This document shows, in pieces, positions 61,040-64,000 of a DNA stretch of 64,000 nt. The notes beneath the pieces were generated by a model. That model was not told where the DNA came from. It worked only from the letters and a program-made list of their open reading frames with translations, and ran no database searches. A program made the position numbers and the translations under genes. The DNA is taken from assembly GCF_000423585.1 (NCBI RefSeq), contig NZ_AUIG01000001.1, positions 310,001 through 374,000 on the forward strand, written 5' to 3'. Every line of letters begins with the position of its first letter. Position 1 is the stretch's first letter. This DNA comes from Salinimicrobium xinjiangense DSM 19287. GTDB taxonomy: Bacteria; Bacteroidota; Bacteroidia; Flavobacteriales; Flavobacteriaceae.

Positions 61040-61548
61040 TCGTAGCTGATGTTTAGAATTTCCAACTTCTGCAGGGCTCCTGCCATTTGTACTTTAACTA
61101 CATCTCCAACTTTGCTGCCGGTTAGTGCCTTGGCAAGAGGTGCCAAAAATGCTATTTTTCGGGCCTTTATATTGGCTTCATCTACTCCCACAATTTCAAA
61201 GCTTTGCTCCTGCCCTTTTTGATTTCCGGTAAGGAATTTAAAAGTTACAGTCGCTCCAAATCTCGCTTCATCCTGTGGCTGTTCTTTTGGTTCCAGAATA
61301 CGCGCCGACGCCAGGCGTTCATTCAGCAGATTTAATTTTCCATTAATCACTGCTGTTGCATGCCGTTTTTCCTTATCACTGCTAATATCAATGTTTTTCC
61401 TTTCCTTTTCCAGGATATCCCGCTCCTCGAGTAGTTGTTTGTGCCCCTGCGGTGTGACATAATTTGTCACTCCCGGAGGTAATGCTGCCCGTGGCGGGAT
61501 AAATGGTGCCTCCTCCTGGTCTTCTTCTTTTACAAATCCGCGGCTCAT
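61036..61548 (-). CDS. GreA/GreB-family transcription elongation factor
   Basis: 170 residues. The N-terminal coiled-coil finger (NYVTPQGHKQLLEERDILEKERKN..RHATAVINGKLNLLNERLASARIL) has the acidic tip region seen in Gre factors, and the C-terminal FKBP-like domain includes FGATVTFKF and the final FLAPLAKALTGSKVGDVVKV. It would rescue backtracked RNA polymerase by stimulating cleavage; it looks closer to GreB. The first 30 residues are a Pro-rich extension. It is the first gene of the gluconate operon, which is odd for a general factor but common for operon hitch-hikers. Confidence 0.9.
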   Translation of the reverse strand: MSRGFVKEEDQEEAPFIPPRAALPPGVTNYVTPQGHKQLLEERDILEKERKNIDISSDKEKRHATAVINGKLNLLNERLASARILEPKEQPQDEARFGATVTFKFLTGNQKGQEQSFEIVGVDEANIKARKIAFLAPLAKALTGSKVGDVVKVQMAGALQKLEILNISYE

Positions 61549-61623
61549 AGCTCAGTTTTACCTAAAGGTCACAAATTGTCCGCACAATTCAAAAAATGTA
61601 TTAAATCCTGTTAATTTTGGGGT

Positions 61624-62868
61624 ATGTCAAAAAAGAAACTCCTTGTCATTGGTTACGTATGGCCCGAACCCAAATCATCAGCCGCCGGTGCACGGATGAT
61701 GCAGCTGCTGGAATTTTTCCTTGCTGAAGCGTATTCCGTCACCTTTGCCACTACTGCTTCAGAAACTGAGTATATGGCCGATCTTTCCGGTCTCGGAATT
61801 ACTTCGGAAAAGATTGAACTCAACAACGAGAGTTTCGACATTTTCCTGAAAAAGATCTCTCCCGAAATTGTCATTTTTGACAGGTTTATGATGGAAGAAC
61901 AATTCGGCTGGAGAGTGGCTGAAGTGGTTCCGGAAGCAATCAGGATCCTGGATACAGAAGATCTGCACTTTTTACGGAAGGCCAGACAGGAAGCGCTTAA
62001 AACGGGAAAAGAACTTACGGCTTCCCTCCTCTTTTCAGATACTGCAAAGCGGGAAATAGCCAGCATCTACAGGTGTGATCTCAGTCTCATCATTTCCCCG
62101 GCTGAAATTAAGCTGCTGACAGAAACTTTTGGAGTACCTCAAAATATTCTTTTCTATCTGCCTTTTATGCTTCAGGAAGTTTCCGAAGAAAAAAAGAGCC
62201 GACTACTGAAATTTGATGAGCGGAGAGATTTTATCAGCATAGGGAACTTTTTGCATGAACCGAATAAAGATGCTGTCCTGCAACTAAAAAGAGAGATATG
62301 GCCGCTGGTAAGAGCAGAAATAAAGGAGGCGAAAATTCACATTTTTGGAGCCTATGTGCCGCAGCATATCCTGGAACTACATCATGAAAAAGAAGGTTTT
62401 CTGGTTCACGGGAGAGCGGTTTCGGCAAAAGAAGAGATTGGCAAAGCGCGGATACTTTTAGCTCCAATACGCTTCGGTGCCGGAATAAAAGGAAAGTTTA
62501 CAGATGCCATGCAGGTGGGAACGCCTGCAGTTACCACAAATCTTGGTGCAGAAGGCATGGGCGGAGAAAACGAATGGAATGGTGCAATAGCCGATTCTCC
62601 CGAAATTTTTGCCGAAGCGGCAGTTGACCTATATAAAAATGAGGAACTTTGGAAAAAGGCACAGGAAAACGGGTATAAAATTTTAGACTCTCATTTTTCA
62701 GAAGCTGTGCATAGCGAGAGATTACAAGGGAAACTGCGGGAAATTTCAGAAACTATTGAAGAGCATAGAAATTCCAATTTTACCGGCCTCATGTTGCAAC
62801 ACCAGAACCTGAGCAGCACAAAATACTTGTCAAAATACATAGAGGCTAAAAATAAGAATCGCCCGTAA
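61624..62868 (+). CDS. Family 4-type glycosyltransferase
   Basis: 414-residue GT-B fold protein. The N-terminus LLVIGYVWPEPKSSAAGARMMQLLEFF is the acceptor domain start of GT4-like enzymes; the C-terminal donor domain has FISIGNFLHEPNKDAV, IHIFGAYVP, VHGRAVSAKEEIGKARILLAPIRFGAGIKGKFTDAMQVGTPAVTT, which includes the conserved glycine-rich donor loop followed by the acidic-residue position. It could act in surface polysaccharide or protein glycosylation. It stands alone; its stop lies inside the downstream hairpin. Confidence 0.88.
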   Translation: MSKKKLLVIGYVWPEPKSSAAGARMMQLLEFFLAEAYSVTFATTASETEYMADLSGLGITSEKIELNNESFDIFLKKISPEIVIFDRFMMEEQFGWRVAEVVPEAIRILDTEDLHFLRKARQEALKTGKELTASLLFSDTAKREIASIYRCDLSLIISPAEIKLLTETFGVPQNILFYLPFMLQEVSEEKKSRLLKFDERRDFISIGNFLHEPNKDAVLQLKREIWPLVRAEIKEAKIHIFGAYVPQHILELHHEKEGFLVHGRAVSAKEEIGKARILLAPIRFGAGIKGKFTDAMQVGTPAVTTNLGAEGMGGENEWNGAIADSPEIFAEAAVDLYKNEELWKKAQENGYKILDSHFSEAVHSERLQGKLREISETIEEHRNSNFTGLMLQHQNLSSTKYLSKYIEAKNKNRP

Positions 62869-62881
62869 AAACGGGCGATTC
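62856..62881. terminator. Bidirectional terminator overlapping the glycosyltransferase stop
   Basis: GAATCGCCCGT-AAAA-ACGGGCGATTC: a perfect 11-base stem. It covers the last codons and the TAA of the glycosyltransferase gene and also ends the convergent aspartate kinase gene, where a T run follows on the minus strand. Confidence 0.85.
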
Positions 62882-62918
62882 CATCCAAACAAATAAACTA
62901 ACAACTCGAGTGGAGCAA

Positions 62919-64000
62919 CTAGGTTACCTTCAATATTTTATCTTCAAAAAGTTTTTGATGTAAAAGCTGCAGCGCCTGTACCTTGTTTTGTGTGTCTACC
63001 AACAGCGAAATATTATTACTACTCCCGCCATAAGAGATCATCCTTACCGGCAGGTCGTTAAGTAGTTCGAACAGTCTAAAAGTTTCATGATCATTGATCA
63101 CACCCTCGCCAACAACACAAATGATACTGTGGTCTGAATCTACGGTAATTTCCCCGTACTCGTCAAGTTCGTAAAGGATCTTATCAAGGTTTCGCGTGTC
63201 GTCAATAGTAAGGGAAATAGCAATTTCTGAAGTCGTGATCATATCGATCGCTGTCTCATGCTTGTCAAAAACATCAAATATTTTTTTCAAAAATCCGTGC
63301 GCCATCAACATACGGTTGGATTTGATCTTGATCGCTGTAATGCCGTCTTTAGCCGAAATAGCTTTAAGTCCGCTGCCGTGGGCTTCTGAAGAAATGCAGG
63401 TGCCGGGAGCCGCAGGTGTAAAAGTGTTTTTCAGGTAAATAGGAATATTTCTATCCTTCACCGGGGAAACGGTTTGAGGGTGTAGAATTTTCGCTCCAAA
63501 ATAAGCGAGCTCGGCTGCTTCTTCAAAACTCAGATGTGTTAGCGCTGTAGTGCTTTCTACAAATCGGGGATCGTTGTTGTGGAATCCGTCAATGTCTGTC
63601 CAAATCTGCACTTCCTTTGCGTTCACAGCCGCACCAATAATTGTAGCGGTATAATCGCTTCCCCCGCGTTTCAAGGTGCTTATGTTCTTGTTGCGATCTA
63701 TTCTGACAAAGCCTTGTGTAACATAAACTTCATTTGTTACTTCTCTTTGTAAAGTGGATTTAAGATGCTTTTGAACAGTTTCTATTTCGGGATTTTCCAC
63801 GTTGGAAACGTGCATGAAATTCTTTGCATCGAGTAAAGTGTTGGATACTCCTTCCTCTTCCAGGAACTGCGAAAAAATAAGACTCAGGAAACTTTCACCA
63901 AAGGTCACTACGGCAGCTTCAGAAACCGCTGTGTTTCCAAGACTTTCCTCCAGCTGTTCGTAAAGCTCAAGGAATTGAGCTTCTGTCATTCTTTTGGTTT
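62919..64000 (-). CDS. lysC: Aspartate kinase, monofunctional (5' end beyond the right edge)
   Basis: First enzyme of the lysine, threonine and methionine pathway. The visible part has the kinase segments VYVTQGFVRIDRNKNISTLKRGGSDYTATIIGAAVNA and VQIWTDIDGFHNNDPRFVE, followed by two C-terminal ACT regulatory domains (ITAIKIKSNRMLMAHGFLKKIF and SIICVVGEGV...). The N-terminal KFGGTS motif is missing: the frame stays open past an internal Met at 63987-63989 to the window edge, so the real start lies outside. No homoserine dehydrogenase domain is attached. ACT domains imply feedback control by lysine or threonine. Confidence 0.93.
   Translation of the reverse strand, partial: TKRMTEAQFLELYEQLEESLGNTAVSEAAVVTFGESFLSLIFSQFLEEEGVSNTLLDAKNFMHVSNVENPEIETVQKHLKSTLQREVTNEVYVTQGFVRIDRNKNISTLKRGGSDYTATIIGAAVNAKEVQIWTDIDGFHNNDPRFVESTTALTHLSFEEAAELAYFGAKILHPQTVSPVKDRNIPIYLKNTFTPAAPGTCISSEAHGSGLKAISAKDGITAIKIKSNRMLMAHGFLKKIFDVFDKHETAIDMITTSEIAISLTIDDTRNLDKILYELDEYGEITVDSDHSIICVVGEGVINDHETFRLFELLNDLPVRMISYGGSSNNISLLVDTQNKVQALQLLHQKLFEDKILKVT

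Overview
The window is chromosomal DNA of a marine-type member of the Bacteroidota, most likely Flavobacteriaceae (near Gramella, Salegentibacter or Salinimicrobium, though the genus is a guess). The evidence is a C-terminal type IX secretion sorting domain, a lipoprotein-type TamA (TamL) beside TamB, several lipoproteins including one with the surface-export signal C-S-D-D-D-D, no Shine-Dalgarno consensus before most starts, one exact match to the flavobacterial -7 box TAnnTTTG, and fused alpha/beta 2-oxoacid dehydrogenase E1. I saw no rRNA, tRNA, CRISPR array, intact insertion sequence or prophage.

Layout. 1-8.3 kb holds housekeeping genes: the MutS2 N-terminus, uracil-DNA glycosylase, a DUF3575-like protein, a leaderless substrate-binding-like protein overlapping polyphosphate kinase, a nucleoside phosphorylase, a DUF1835 protein, an eIF1-like factor and an Fe(II)/2-oxoglutarate oxygenase. 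8.4-12 kb holds the fused E1 dehydrogenase, a 53-residue DUF1328 membrane protein and two lipoproteins. 12.0-18.5 kb is a biosynthetic cluster on the + strand: FAD oxidoreductase, methyltransferase, type III polyketide synthase, FabI-type reductase, FabZ-type dehydratase, FabF-type ketosynthase, acyl carrier protein and phosphopantetheinyl transferase. It looks like a dedicated type II fatty-acid module that feeds a type III synthase, with methylation and oxidation afterwards, as expected for a phenolic lipid or alkylquinone. 18.6-30 kb holds a degenerate metallo-beta-lactamase-fold protein, an aconitase with an altered Fe-S motif, a truncated 3-hydroxyacyl-CoA dehydrogenase, two decaying genes (DUF1801 and an S9 peptidase with one in-frame stop) and an EF-G paralogue lacking the catalytic His.

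30-49 kb holds an M61 peptidase, stress and cold-shock proteins, an amino-acid permease, uracil phosphoribosyltransferase, the TamL-TamB pair, an OmpA lipoprotein, a Tat-exported amidohydrolase and a DoxX protein. 49.5-57.6 kb is the most interesting stretch: four DUF4402 proteins, a PapD-like chaperone, a type IX-secreted protein and a large usher-like barrel. All four DUF4402 proteins end in the classical pilin chaperone-recognition pattern (penultimate Tyr, hydrophobics at -4, -6 and -8, upstream Gly), so I read the locus as a divergent chaperone-usher fimbrial system. 57.8-61.5 kb is a gluconate operon (GntP permease, a gluconokinase/6-phosphogluconate dehydrogenase fusion) with a GreA/GreB factor. 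The window ends with a glycosyltransferase and the 3' part of aspartate kinase.
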